From positions 124,001-188,000 of the forward strand of contig NC_070569.1 in assembly GCF_026914185.1 (NCBI RefSeq): a stretch of 64,000 bases of DNA, given 5' to 3'. Positions within the stretch are counted from its first letter, which is position 1; every line of letters starts with the position of its first letter. The position numbers and the translations under genes were made by a program. The notes beneath the pieces were generated by a model. The model saw only the letters and a list, made by a program, of their open reading frames with translations, was not told where the DNA came from and ran no database searches. Of the stretch, positions 12,289 to 23,715 are shown piece after piece. The stretch comes from Puccinia triticina. Taxonomy: Eukaryota; Basidiomycota; Pucciniomycetes; Pucciniales; Pucciniaceae.

Positions 12289-12996
12289 GATATGCGCTAG
12301 ACAGCGGACATGGAAGTGAGCCAAAGCTGCAGGGCCAGGAGTGACGCTGCAATCGTCAACAAATCTTTGAAGTCGGACCATTGCCGCAGTGTTTGCTCCT
12401 GCATTGTCAAGTGTGACAAATGCAAGCTTACTAACCGCATTCCAATCATGGAGGACCTGGCTGAGTCGGTTGGAAATGGCTTGGCCGGAGTGCAGAGGCG
12501 GAAGTGGGCGGAAAATTATGATGAGCTTGATTATCTCCCAGTTTGTATTGATGTAATGGGCTGTCACAACCATATAGCCAGATAGATCCGAGGCCGTCCA
12601 TAAATCGGTTATTAGCGCAATCTGCTTAGCTTTCTTTTGGATCTGGGCAATATGGACCGTCTCATGGTGATTGAAAATCTTGACACAATTGTTTCTTACT
12701 GTCTTGCGTCCGGGTATCTTGAATTGAGGCTGAGTAGTCTTCATGAAGTTGATGAAACCTTCGTGATCGGCCATAGAGAAGGGGTATTTGTGCAGGATAA
12801 TCATTTCAGCAAACCGTTCTCGCGATCTTTCTTGATTGTAGATCCAGAAAGTTTGGCAGGCCGTATTAGACGAGGACAAGCTGAGGTTTGAAAGTCCTTG
12901 CTGGTTTGTTATTACGCCTCCTTTCTCTGACACCAGGGAAAAATTGAGGTAACCTGAGGGCATGTGATGTGAAGAAGACTCTTGTTCAGTCTCCAA
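12289..12996 (-). pseudogene. hAT transposase, N-terminal half of the catalytic core
   Basis: This fragment reads through the RNase H-like core start. It has ALITDLWTASDLSGY, carrying the first catalytic aspartate, and KLAFVTLDNAGANTAAM, carrying the second aspartate in the DNAGAN motif. It ends in FHVRCLAHIIN, where the Gypsy element is inserted. On the far side (2199 downward) the same exon continues as LVVKDGL. Downstream of 12289 the minus-strand frame merely reads into the LTR. Upstream exons carrying the BED finger lie at 13.1-13.6 kb. The gene was probably intact before the retrotransposon landed, since no other stop is seen in this part. Confidence 0.87.
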
Positions 12997-13129
12997 TCAT
13001 ACTCCAAAACCCATTGAGTGGGACTCCCCAATGACCACAAAGGGGCCATTGTTTTGATAGTGGAGTCTTGCCACAGTAGCTCAGGTGTCTGAACATGTTT
13101 TACTCAATGTCACCTGCCACCAGCTGTCA

Positions 13130-13559
13130 TCACATTTTCCCTGGTGTGATATGCATTGATTTGCGTGTCGCCGGAGATGGTTAGTTCCAGAAGTCAAGCC
13201 TCCAGTTAAGACAGCATGGCAGTAATGGCACTTGGCCTTTTCTTTGCCATTGGAATCTGCAAACCAAAAGGTACAAATGAAACAATGATAATTAGTTGAT
13301 GTGCTTAAAACCCTCAGTTTTTCAGATTAGAAAGAAAGAAACATTTACCTATTAGCTTGGTGAAGTGGTCCCAAACATTGCTAGTGAGTCTTTGCCTCCT
13401 GGAGTGACTCTCTTCTTGGTTTTCACTAGTACTGACGCTGTTTCCAGGTGCTGGAATCTGCGGATTGGCGGTTTGCTTATCTTGGCTGGCATTTTCGGAT
13501 GATTGAGAACCGGCCCCAGGAACCTCAATGCTGTTTTTGTTTGTGCAAGAATTCACCAT
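13130..13559 (-). pseudogene. hAT transposase, N-terminal exons with BED zinc finger
   Basis: Exon 1 (13559-13349) starts MVNSCTNK and ends SNVWDHFTKLI at a GTAAAT donor. Exon 2 starts at 13256 after TTTGCAG. The phase is preserved and the join reads into KAKCHYCHAVL and then GTNHLRRHANQC. Together these form a BED-type CCHH/C finger with its conserved tryptophan and phenylalanine upstream. BED fingers in hAT proteins bind the terminal repeats. How exon 2 connects to the fragment starting at 12996 is not resolved. Confidence 0.75.
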
Positions 13560-13759
13560 GCTGAGTCGGGGGTGGATTTGAGAGTCGAGACTTGAGACAA
13601 GGTTTGAGCTGGCGGTGGTGCGTTGGTGACTGTACCGGCCAACTGGGCACCGACACATCTAGTGCAGTCACACTGTGTCAGGCTCGGTGATGCCAAGAGC
13701 ACAAGTGCTCTTCTAGCTACGCCGGCGACAGAGCACGGTACAGTAGCGCGCGCAGCCAA

Positions 13760-14770
13760 AGCGCGGTAAAAAGTGCGAAATAGCTTAGAAAGCTATTTCT
13801 AATGAACCAAAAAATAGGTTAACAGAGGGGCCAGGGGCGCCTGGGGTTTTTTAGTGCCCTCCGCAGTTCTTACAGGGCCTACGCACTGAATGCGCAGGGG
13901 TGTTTGTAGCCTGTGACGTCTGGGGCCCTTAACAAGGAGGTATTTGCGCTTCGAAACGCTCCCAGGAGATATAAAGGGATGGAAATCCCGGTAGAAAGGA
14001 GCAAACCCAGACTTACTTGTAAAAGGAAGTCTGCGGCAAAAAAAAAAATACACAAGCGATCCAATAAAAAACCGAAGTCGAGGCGAAGGAAGGCTGGCGT
14101 ACTGGTCGGTAGGACAAGTGGCGAGACTGGCTAGGCGTCGAGCTGGTTATGAAAGGTATCTGAGGGGCCTTCCTTCGCTCGAAGGCCCTCGATTATATAT
14201 TCAAGCTACAACCGGTAGGGTTGTAGCTCTTATTGCAAATACTTCCTCGGTTTCTCGGCCGGAGGAAGTAGTGCTTCTTTCAAGGGTGACGGGAGTGAAG
14301 GAGGATTCTACTAGTCCCTTCGCTCCCGTTCACTTTATTTGTTATTTGATCCTTTTGCTATTCCTCGGCTCGAGGAATAGTGTGGTTCGTGTTCCATCAT
14401 TGGCCGGGGGAGGAGGAGTAGTATAATTCTGTTTCTCCCCTCCCCGACCGAAGTGCTTCTTTTTCTCGTAGAGACTACTCTCTATTTAGTAGTCTCTTGA
14501 GAGTGTCTGACGACCCGTTCTCTTGGCTTGAGAACGGGTTTGAACTAATATTCGTTCTCCTGCCGATTCTTCGGCCGGAGCTTTATTTTCCTTACTTGTC
14601 TAAGGAATCTTTATTATTATGTGCGCGGCGCTCCGCGCCGCAGCTAGCTCTTTTTACAAGAAAGAAGTCTATTTTGTACGCGGCGCTCTGCGCCGCTATT
14701 ATTACATACAATTTTTGTAATGCTACAATAGTTAGCCGGGCTCTAACTTATTATAGTAGCCCGGCTGACA
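13760..14770. other. Hairpin-dense tract inside the hAT element, mitochondrial-like
   Basis: The tract is packed with short GC-rich hairpins set in AT-rich DNA, for example at 14165-14187, 14241-14270, 14360-14382, 14517-14537, 14632-14642 and 14735-14768. Stems of this kind (CTTCCTCGG...CCGGAGGAAG) resemble the GC clusters of fungal mitochondrial genomes. No convincing gene is seen. It lies between the BED exon and the hAT subterminal repeats, so it may be organellar or other DNA captured by the transposon. The organellar origin is inference. Confidence 0.4.
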
Positions 14771-14961
14771 CACTGTCACTCCACCGTGACCGCCCAGGGG
14801 TGGCCACTTGGGGGCAGCCTGTCGGGTGTCCGACGGGCGCCCAAGGGGTGGCCTGCAACCGCCCAATTACTGTCTTGGGTCTGTTGGGTCGGGCTGCCTT
14901 CCTAAATGTTTCCTGAAACGCTGACCCAAACCCAGCCCAAACCTGACTCGGGTTGGGCAGC

Positions 14962-14981
14962 CTGCCCAATTGCCATCCCTA
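14962..14981. repeat. Right terminal inverted repeat of the hAT element
   Basis: The reverse complement starts TAGGGATGGCAATTGGGCAG. It is followed at 14982-14989 by GCCACAGG, identical to 430-437. Confidence 0.93.
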
Positions 14982-15188
14982 GCCACAGGGCAGGGGATGG
15001 GGATGCGGCAAAGGGTCCAATCAGTGTAAAAATTGGTCCAGGATTCTGATGGTCCAACCCTTGAGGCCCCAAAGTTAAAAACAAAGAAAGTTGTGATTTT
15101 CTTACAATCACATTACTGTATGCAGCCTGTCATACAGGGGCTATACAGGCTTTGAGGCTGAAAATAGCAGTCCAAAATTTGGGCCTAC

Positions 15189-15665
15189 CAACAGTGGGTC
15201 AGCTATGCTAACATAGCTGTTAGCGTAGCGTAGCGCAGCGCAAATGCGCTATTTTTTAGCGTAGCGTTAGCGCAATTGCGCGCATCTGCGCTAACGCTAC
15301 GCGCAAAGGATGCAAAGCTATTTTAGCTTTTAGCGTAGCGTTAGCGCAGATGCGCGCAATTGCGCTAACGCTAAGCACGCAAGACGCAAAATAGCGCGCG
15401 CTATGCTGCGCTAAAGCGTTTCTTGCAGCAAAAAAGTGCATTTTTTCCGCTAAAAGCGCCTTGGCGCAACGTAGCGTAGCGTAGTGGCTGTAGCGCAGCG
15501 CTAACGCTAAATAAAAATTGGTATGCTGTTAGCGCCGCTGAAAATTAGCAAAGCGTAGCGGCGCTAACAGCGCGCTAACGCTATTCAAAAAAGGTTGGCG
15601 CTTTTTGCCACTACGCTAAACTTTAGGGCTAAAATAGCGTAGTTTAGCATAGCGGCCCACTGTTG
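15189..15665. mobile_element. Palindromic MITE, 477 bp
   Basis: Terminal inverted repeats start CAACAGTGGG and continue GCTATGCTAA. They are flanked by a 7-bp duplication GGCCTAC at 15182-15188 and 15666-15672. The interior is almost entirely nested palindromes of AGCGTTAGCGC-type words. It is non-autonomous, with no coding capacity. Confidence 0.85.
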
Positions 15666-15672
15666 GGCCTAC

Positions 15673-18600
15673 TAAACCGCAAGCTTTTTGGGAACAGCTG
15701 TAATTACAAGCAGAAAACACTGCTTCCATGCACTTACTAAAGATGCAGAAGTGTACAATCATTGCCAGAATCTTGGAAGCATGATTTTAAAAGCTTTGTA
15801 ACTTCAAGACCGTTCAAGATAAGAATATGTGGCCTATGTAGGTTTGAAGGCCAGATGCAGGGCTTCAATTTCGCACCTGGGCGGCCCATTTGGATCACAG
15901 GATGCTATGGTGATGTGGTGTTGAAGTTTGACACCAGCCACATGGGTTGAGGCGGTCCTCAGCGCTCACGCCAAATTTCACGGCTTACTCCCAAGTCCCT
16001 CCTTCAGAGGCTCGCGCTTCGCGCAAGGGGCGCCAGCCTGCCAACTCAGAAGGAAGGACTGACTACACCACAGCTCCACTTGTAAAGTGAGTCGCGCGGC
16101 GGGCCAACCCTCCCGTCAGATTTGGGTGGGGCTGTCCTGGTAGGACGTTGAGCAGCCCTTTGGGTCGGCCCAACCCTGCCCGACCACCTGTCGGCTGTTC
16201 CTCCCGACAGGGAGGGCAGGCCAACCTTGTCTGACCGTGCCGACCCGCAAGGCAGCATGGTTGGCTTGTCTGATAGGTCTGGCCAACCCATCTGCCCGGC
16301 GGGTCAGCATGGTCGGCCGGCCCTCAAGGTTGTCAACAGGTTGGCTGCCCCCGGAAATGAGCCGACCTTCCCAACAAGTCACCGGACTAGTTGACCTGTC
16401 CATCGGCCCAAGGGCAGAAACTCACTTGAAAAAGTGAGTTTCCTGAGACCACCAGTACAATCTGCCAAGCGTGCCTGCGGATCGTACATAGAAGAGAAAA
16501 AAAAAATGTTGGACTTCACACCGTTTGCTCTTCATGATAAGTAGAGAATGCGGTATATGTTGTTGACTAAGATGGATATTGATATGAAGATTGTTGTTAT
16601 TGCAGTGGTTGTAAGCAATTGCACAGGTGAGTGAGCAACCTTCGGATGTAAGGTGCGGTTGCCGGATCAACCCTCCCATGTGATGATTTTTGCTGCTTGG
16701 ATCTCATCATGACCCTGGGCCCCGCGGCCAACATCTGGGTAATCCCAGCTCAAAGCCCAACGTCCGGGTAGGATTTGTGGCCTAGCCGCCCTCAGGGGCA
16801 GCCCAACCTCCCCAACATATACACAGCAGTTGCGCGGATTAAGGTTTTGCCCATCAAAACTGCCATCAAAGACAAAAGACCCACCTGTCGGCCTCCGGTC
16901 AGCCGTCAAACTGCCAGCCGAATTAACAGCCAAACGGCCGGCACTTGACTTCAGGCAAGTTTAACATAACTTGCCTGGGGTTAGTTTGCCGACAAATGCG
17001 CTTGTGCTGGCCTCCAGGCTAACCCCCAAAAAAGGGCAGAGGGGGCCAAGACAAAGTCTGCCCATCAGAGGGACACATCACCCTTGGCCCTTGCCCATCC
17101 ACCCGCCTCATTTTTTCTAAGTCCGCTCATCGGATCACCGCTACCCGGCCCACACCCCATCCACAGCACGCCCACCTCCCCATCACATCCTCCATCCATT
17201 GAGCTCTGCACCTCGCTTGGCTACTTCTGAGCCTTGTTCCCCCAACTATCGCTCTTCCTCAACACCCATAATGGATCAGGTGGTCCTACGTGTATATGGA
17301 TCAATTAAATGATGGTGAGACTTGCCCTGTGCCCCCCACCCGCCCAAACTGGCTGACCGGAAGCTAACAATTCCCAGCCCATCTGCTACTGAGACCATCC
17401 ACACCCAAGTCCCGGAACACAATCAGCAAGAGTATGTTACGCTCCCCTCATTCACGGCAACTCCGCACCTAGTGATAGCACCAGCTAATCTTTTTCCCCT
17501 TTTCCTACTCTCTCCGGTATAACTCCTTTTTCCCCTTTTCCCACTCTCTCCGGCATAACTCCTTCCACCTCTCTTCCCTATTCCGTTTCTCTCCTCTCTA
17601 ACAGTAGTTTTTTGTCTAAAAAAACCCAATCAAAGAACAAAAAAAATGTACCAATGTGCTGAAACAAGCACAGAGAGCCTGGTCAGCAGCAATGAGCAGC
17701 AATCAAGGCTGGAACGACCCGTTTCGGGGCTGGGGGGAGTAATTGCCGCGCAAAGTGCCGGTGGTTTGATGTTGAACCGTGGTCAAACGAGGGGCTCCGG
17801 TTCGACGGCAGATTGCCGGATGGGTCAACCCGCCCTTTCTTTTGCCAGCGTGTTGTCCATTTGCGCATCGCCGGGTGTGCTGGCAAATTTGTCGGTCCGC
17901 TTGACGGTTGACGGGAGGCCGGCATGCGAACGGTCAACGCTGGCTGGGGGGGAACCGTCAAATTGACGGCCGAACTTTGGCCGGATTGGCGGCGATCTGT
18001 AACCGCTGTGTACTCCCAACGTCCGCCGTGCAAAGTTTAACTACAGGGGCGGAGAGGGGGTGGCCAACGTCGGGCCGGACGTCCGCCCGCCGTCCAACTG
18101 CACCCGTGGTGTAAGTTCGGCTCTCGCGCGTGGCGAAGGATGATGCACTGGGACCTTTCCTGCGTTTTCCAGGTTACAAAATGTACAACCTTTGATAGAC
18201 TCGAGAGTTGTCAAACATATATCGCCTTCCAAGAAACAGCGAGCGTCCGTGATCGAGGAAACCGCCGGTAACAAAACTCAAGACCGACCTTTCTCAGGAC
18301 GAGAGCAACCGCTCGTCTCGGGCACTTCCAACCCCTTGGCGAAACTCTTGAGCAGCGACTGCTTATAAACTCCAGAAACGCTAAAAACTTCATCAACAAG
18401 ACTTACCCATACAGCAACCCATCATCGGTCACATCCCTTGTCCTTGGCCTCAGCTTTCATGACGTACAGATCAACTTATACACTTGGAAAGCTGACATGC
18501 ACACCAGCTGATCCCTTTCTTATAATTTTCATCAACAGCGCTTCATATTTAACTAGTCAAGTCTTTGTTGATGTTGTACATAAATATTTGGTTTATTTTA

Positions 18601-18690
18601 AATTTGTCTGTTTATGTAAATTTATGTAAATACATACATGTTTAAATTTCTCTTTGTTCTTGCCAGCCTTGTCTGCTTACCTAATCCACA
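15673..18690. other. Gene-free stretch with GC-rich dispersed repeats
   Basis: It holds a GC-rich block at 16075-16437 whose edges carry small AAAGTGAG palindromes. A second block at 16840-17030 is related to 41720-41815 and 37977-38100. A third at 17880-17970 is rich in TTGACGGTTGACGG words. No gene is recognised; frames here have repeat-like composition. Confidence 0.6.
16936..17030 (-). repeat. Dispersed repeat copy with a 26-bp palindrome
   Basis: The reverse complement of this block matches 37977-38098. Both contain CAGGCAAGTT, a six-base spacer and AACTTGCCTG (16952-16977 here), and both end in a GGGGTTAGCCTGGAGGCC word. Confidence 0.75.
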
Positions 18691-18968
18691 CACATGTTTT
18701 GTTGTTCCCCTTTTTCCCCAAAAAAACCGTCCAAGCCCATACAAAACACCCGATTCCCATCCCCTCCGCCGCCCGCGATCAGCATCCAGTTTTTCGCGGC
18801 CCTCGCTCACCCTCCTGACCATCCCAGCCCCAACTCGCTTCACGCCGGCCAAGCTCACAACCCTTCCTTCAACTTCCCTCGTCTTTTTACCCCACCCACA
18901 CACACTCCCACACACACTCACGACCACTCTACCCCCGAGCCCAGTCTTCCCAGTACAGTCAATCCAAG
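18690..18968 (+). promoter_or_regulatory. Pyrimidine-rich leader and promoter region of the G-alpha gene
   Basis: A dense C/T tract with repeated CACACTC words runs up to the ATG at 18969. This is typical of core promoters and leaders of well-expressed fungal genes. No clear TATA box is seen in it. Confidence 0.5.
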
Positions 18969-20617
18969 ATGGGCTGTTCCGGCTCCAAGGAGATCTCAGA
19001 GGCTCAACAGGTCAACGCCCAAATCGAAAGCCAAATCAAAAGGGATAAGATCTCGCTTAGGTACATATGTAGCTAATTCTCTTCTCATCCTAGATCTTCC
19101 TCTCGCCCTCCCCTCGATCCAGAACTTGATTCTCTTCTACCTACCGCCATCTAACCCTCTCTCCCCACCCTCTCCACACCCACAGAAATGAAATCAAAAT
19201 GTTACTGTTGGGAGCCGGGGAATCAGGCAAATCAACAATCCTCAAGCAAATGAAACTCATTCACGAAGGTGGGCAACAACACCAAACTTCAGCTCATCCA
19301 TCGCGCCTCGTGTTCGCTAATCAGGCCGGCCGCATTCGATCGATATAACTGATGCTCACATCTTCTGGCAAAAAAAAAAAATACACAGGATCTTATACGA
19401 ACGATGAACGCGAATCTTACAAGGAAATCATCTTCTCGAACGCCATCCAATCCATGCACGTCATCCTCGATGCCATGCAACTTATGAAGATCGAACTCAA
19501 GCACCCATCCTTGCTCTCTCTCGGCCAGATGATCCAATCTCTACCCAGCCAGATGGAGAAGGATTACCTCGAACCTCATATCGTCGCAGCCATTCGTCAA
19601 CTTTGGCAAGACCCAGGTGTCCGGCAATGTTTCGAGCGCAGTCGGGAGTACCAGTTAAGCCGTGCTACTCATTATGCTATCCCGCGTCCCAGCTCGAATC
19701 GCTGCCTTGCTTACATCTCGTCCCACCCTTCTCAGGCTAAACGACTCTGCGGCCTATTACTTCGATTCAATCGACCGCATCGGACAGCGTAGTTACGTGC
19801 CGGATGATCAGGACATACTGCGTTCACGAGTCAAAACGACGGGGATCACCGAAACTGTGTTTGTGATCGGAGAGCTCAAGTATCGGATGTTTGATGTCGG
19901 AGGACAGCGGAGCGAGAGGAAGAAATGGATCCACTGCTTCGAAAACGTGACGGCTATCGTATTTTTGGTGGCGCTCAGCGAATATGACCAGATGCTCTAC
20001 GAGGACGACTCGGTGGTAAGTCTTTCTTCCCCTCTGCCTTGGTCAAGAAGAAGAAGAAGAAAAAAAAAGGGGGAGGGGGGCGTTAATCAAATTGACTTGT
20101 TTGATTTTCAGAACAGAATGCAGGAAGCCCTCAACCTATTTGACTCGATCTGCAACTCGAGATGGTTCATCAAAACCTCGATCATCCTCTTCCTGAACAA
20201 GATCGATCTCTTCAAACAGAAAGTTCAATACTCTCCCATCCAGGACTTCTTTCCCAACTTCCAGCCGCCTTCCAACCCCGATCAAGAGCTTTGGCAAGCC
20301 GGTGCAGACTTCTTTGGGAACAAGTTTGTCGGCGTGAACCAGAGTCCCTCGAAACAGGCGCGTCTTCTTGGATTCTTTCATTTCTCAGTAGTGTCATGAG
20401 TTGACAATCTCTATCCTAAACAATAGGTTTATGTACATTTGACGTGTGCAACGGACACATCTCAGATTCGATTTGTTCTATCCGCCGTTAATGATATCGT
20501 AAGTAATCTTATTTGTTGAAGAAAATAACTTTGAGAGCAAATAAGTTCTGAACTGGTCTCTCTGTTCTGTATTCCCAGATCATTCAACTTAATTTAAGAG
20601 AATGCGGTCTACTGTAA
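18969..20617 (+). CDS. Heterotrimeric G-protein alpha subunit
   Basis: A GTP-binding switch protein relaying signals from seven-helix receptors at the plasma membrane. Seven exons: 18969-19060, 19186-19268, 19389-19653, 19736-20015, 20112-20357, 20427-20498 and 20579-20617. Phases agree and give 358 residues, the normal length. It starts MGCSGSK, with glycine 2 and cysteine 3 fitting N-myristoylation and palmitoylation. Nucleotide-binding boxes are all present: GAGESGKST, switch I RVKTTGI, switch [14 protein letters not shown] and TCATDT. The C-terminus CGLL has the cysteine of the Gi class. Introns are 69 to 125 bp. Five are GT-AG; the fifth (20358-20426) appears to use a GC donor, because only that junction restores SPSKQ-VYVH. 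The gene looks intact. Which of the fungal G-alpha paralogues it is cannot be told from this alone. Confidence 0.96.
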
Positions 20618-22630
20618 AATTTGACGCGAAAACCCCACGATCGACTCATCTTTTATGTATTTAATGGAATGATTTCTTTTTCGTCCTCCCTCTCTCTCTC
20701 TATATATATCGTTTCATTTGATGAAAGCTTTTAGGTCATTCTTATATCATTTAAGTAGTCATCCCGCGGCATTCAACCCACAATCCCCTTTTGTTCCTTC
20801 CTAACCCCCTTCTTCCGTACCCCCTCTTTCCCCATCAAGCAAAACTACCGAAGAGACTAAAAGAAAAGAAAAGAACTAAAGACGGTGAACCAATACACTC
20901 ACATAAAGAAACATATCAAGATGCATCAAAATCCCCACGCAGCTAACCCTAATTGATTGATCTTCTTTTTTTTGCTTTCTTGCGAACGATTCCTTCTTTC
21001 TCTCGCTCTCTCACTGCTTCCCTCATTTTATTGTCTTTATTTTATTTATCTTATTGTTCTTTATTCCCTTCGGTCCGCTTGTCTGTAATGTTTACCTTTT
21101 CAAAATGATTACCTTCGTTTTTTGTCCTTTTTTTTTTGTCTTTTGTTGTTTGAGAACGATTACCACCGACCTTTTTCATTCATTAGCATATATATCACAA
21201 CAGTAAAAGTTTATTTTTCATTTTGAAAATTCATCGCTTACACATGTTTTATAAGGGTTCTTTTGTTTCCCCGACTCAAGCTACAATTGATACTCGTTTA
21301 CCCTTACGTTGATTTTTCTTTGCCTGTTTGTTTGACTGGTTCATAACTTTATCTACTTTTTGATTTCTTTGTTTGTTGTTCTTGGTGTTTTTGTTCATAC
21401 ATATCTCATCATCATACCATCTGTCTTTTTTTGTCCACACAAAGGACGCAGAACTCCTTTGAATCTGTCATTTGTTCGTTACCTCCTGAGTTCCGCTGGG
21501 CCGCCCGGCAGTGAGTGAACTTGCCTCATCTGTCCGCCGTCTCGTTGCAGCTCGTTGCCCTCTGATCTATGCCCTCATGCCCAAATGCTCCCTTCGGGGC
21601 ATTTCTTCAGTCTTGCGACCACATAGTTAAGTCTTACATGGTCTGCTATCTTGTATTCGGTGATTCCTGCTTCGTGCATACTCTCTTCGCCCTTTGTGGG
21701 ATCTCTCTTAAGTTCACATTGAGACGGTCAACCCTGACAGGATACTCGGCATCAAGACTGAAATAAACACCCACCTCTTCAACTTGCTATGAGTTTTGCT
21801 CATAGTTACGGATCTACGTATAACATACTTGGTTGTTGTCAATCTTGACACATGCGATATCAGAATATCAATGTGTCCTCATGGGCCTGGCTGTGGTGGT
21901 CGTCGTGATCGAGTCAGTCGTGTCTCTTACCATAGAAGCAGGAACGGTCAAGGGGGGAGGGGGAAAGTGTGCAAAGCGTGTTCGGTTGCCTGCTGACTCG
22001 GCACAGCCCGTCTTGCTCGGCTACGAACGTGCATACTTACAACAAAGCATCAATCAACTGAGTAACCGGGACTGGAGGTCCAGTGTGGATATCGAAACCA
22101 ACGGTTAAGCACGGTTGTCGAGCTTTCAAATTATATCCCAAGGAAACCGGCTGACACCCATCTCGGTCGTAAGTCATACAGTGGACTCGAGGGTAATAAA
22201 ACACTTTAGTGGGGAAAAATGGCTTTCTTAACTCCGGCCTTCCCTGCAACAAGTAGCTGACCAGATCCTCAATACCCTCGTAGTTCTTTCCTTTGTTAAT
22301 CTACATAATTCTGCGTGCTTCTATTCTCGTGTTCTCTTGATCTAATATTGATGGGATTGACTATGGCTTGATGCCTAAAATACCCCTCTCCATCAGCGCT
22401 CCAATTGAAAAACCATTAATACCACCAAACTTCCGTATCTCTTACTTAGCTTTACAAGTAGACTTTTACTCTTTGAAGGATTGTCACCGAACGAAAATCA
22501 AACATTACCAAACAATCACCGAACGAAAACCGAACAATATCAGAGAAGAGAAGGTTGAAGGTGGGGGGGTTGACGAGCCCGATAGCTGAACTAGGGTTCA
22601 GGCACCTTCATCATCTTTTAACGAGCATCG
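20618..22630. other. Intergenic region after the G-alpha gene
   Basis: T-rich sequence with a CT/TATA microsatellite around 20690-20710 and no supported gene. Open frames at 21.5-22.6 kb are short and lack protein-like composition. Confidence 0.6.
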
Positions 22631-23715
22631 ATGAAAGTTCAATTGTCCCAATCGCAAATCCTGCTCGAGGCCAGAGCTCTTGAAGAGCAGCAAGAGGAAA
22701 TCTTTGCTCAGTTAGGTGAGTGAATCATTTGAATTGTACATCACGCGTCATGGCTCAAACACCTTCCTCACTGCTAAAACCAGAAACAAACCGGCGTCGG
22801 AGGCGCAGGCGATCCGAAGTCAATCTGCCCAATCCCCTTCGAGGGCCACAAGGAACTGATGAGAACGTCCTACTTCCTGGCCATGCACACCCCGCGCACG
22901 TCAAGTCAGCGGATATTCACTCGGATCTACAAAGCAACGTATCATTGCGCGGAAACCAGACGTTCTTTGAAGACATAAACGAAGATCCTTCAAAGGGTGA
23001 GGCCAAGCAAACGAAACTCGCTCCCCCAAAACAGCAAGGCAACAATGAACAATCCGACAGCAAACTCAACTCCTTGGAGGTGGATATATCTCGGGCGCAT
23101 TTGATAGGCCATGAAATCCACGGGCAACATCCACCCAAGTCGTTGGTTACTTCGAATGAGCCTGCTGCAAGCGATCTTTCATCTCAACCAGGCCCGAATA
23201 ACAGTAGCCAGCCCTCCGGTGACACGGGCTGTAGAGCCAAGAAGAGGAGGGAGCAGCAGCAAGCGCGTGCCAACTTCCGGGCCTATGAGTCCAATCAAAC
23301 CGCTGTGATTGCTTCCGAGTCTGGCCAAGGGAACCACCTGGGTAGCTCTTCTTCGATCGCGGCTAATTCGACTCATCTTGCGCCCTCAGTGCCTCATTTT
23401 ACTCATGAAGAGAGGCAGGAGGGGTTGAGCAAGGCAGCCTGGGCGGGCATATCTTTGGCGATCATCTTCCTGGCGAGCATCGCCATCTCGATCGCGATCA
23501 TCCGTCGTCGAAGACGACAACGAAAGAGGAAGCTCAGCGCAATGTTCGATAAAGGCACCGCCGGTGGCCCCTCCGCTCTTTCTTTCTCCGTCCCCTCCGC
23601 CCCTGACCTTCACCATGATCACCGAGATATCTCGCATAAGGAGATCGACGAGCTCATGAATCGAGTCGCCTCCGTACAAGCTCCACCACCCGCCCGTCGG
23701 TCCAAGAAATTTTAG
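22631..23715 (+). CDS. Single-pass membrane protein, unknown function
   Basis: Two exons are proposed: 22631-22715 (MKVQLSQSQILLEARALEEQ) and 22784-23715. The 68-bp GTGAGT...CCAG intron keeps the phase, giving 338 residues. A start at 22720 without intron is also possible, but it would place the donor inside the leader. The protein has an arginine run near the start and a long polar, probably disordered, luminal or extracellular segment with several N-glycosylation sequons. One hydrophobic helix follows around residues 245-270 (AGISLAIIFLASIAISIAII), then RRRRRQRKRK, then a cytoplasmic tail of about 70 residues ending ARRSKKF. The positive cluster after the helix predicts a cytoplasmic C-terminus. 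No family recognised. Confidence 0.65.

Larger units (their letters stand above)
438..14981 (-). mobile_element. hAT-superfamily DNA transposon, interrupted by a Gypsy insertion
   Basis: The ends are inverted copies of TAGGGATGGCAATTGGGC (left from 438; right, reverse-complemented, ending at 14981). They are flanked by a perfect 8-bp duplication GCCACAGG at 430-437 and 14982-14989, the duplication length typical of hAT elements. Removing the nested retrotransposon and its duplication (2205-12288) leaves about 4.46 kb, a normal size for an autonomous hAT. Transposase fragments lie on the minus strand in the expected order: BED finger at 13.1-13.6 kb, RNase H-like core at 12.3-13.0 kb, later core at 1.5-1.9 kb and C-terminal dimerisation region at 0.75-1.5 kb. 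GC-rich subterminal repeats of the GGGCGGGTTTGGGCC type sit inside both ends. Confidence 0.93.

Noticed and set aside
14118..14916. Plus-strand frames of 102 and 139 codons in the hairpin tract
   Set aside because: Frames pass straight through the stem-loops and show no conserved motif.
22037..22252. Short minus-strand frame in the intergenic region
   Set aside because: Too short, no splice partners and no recognisable composition.
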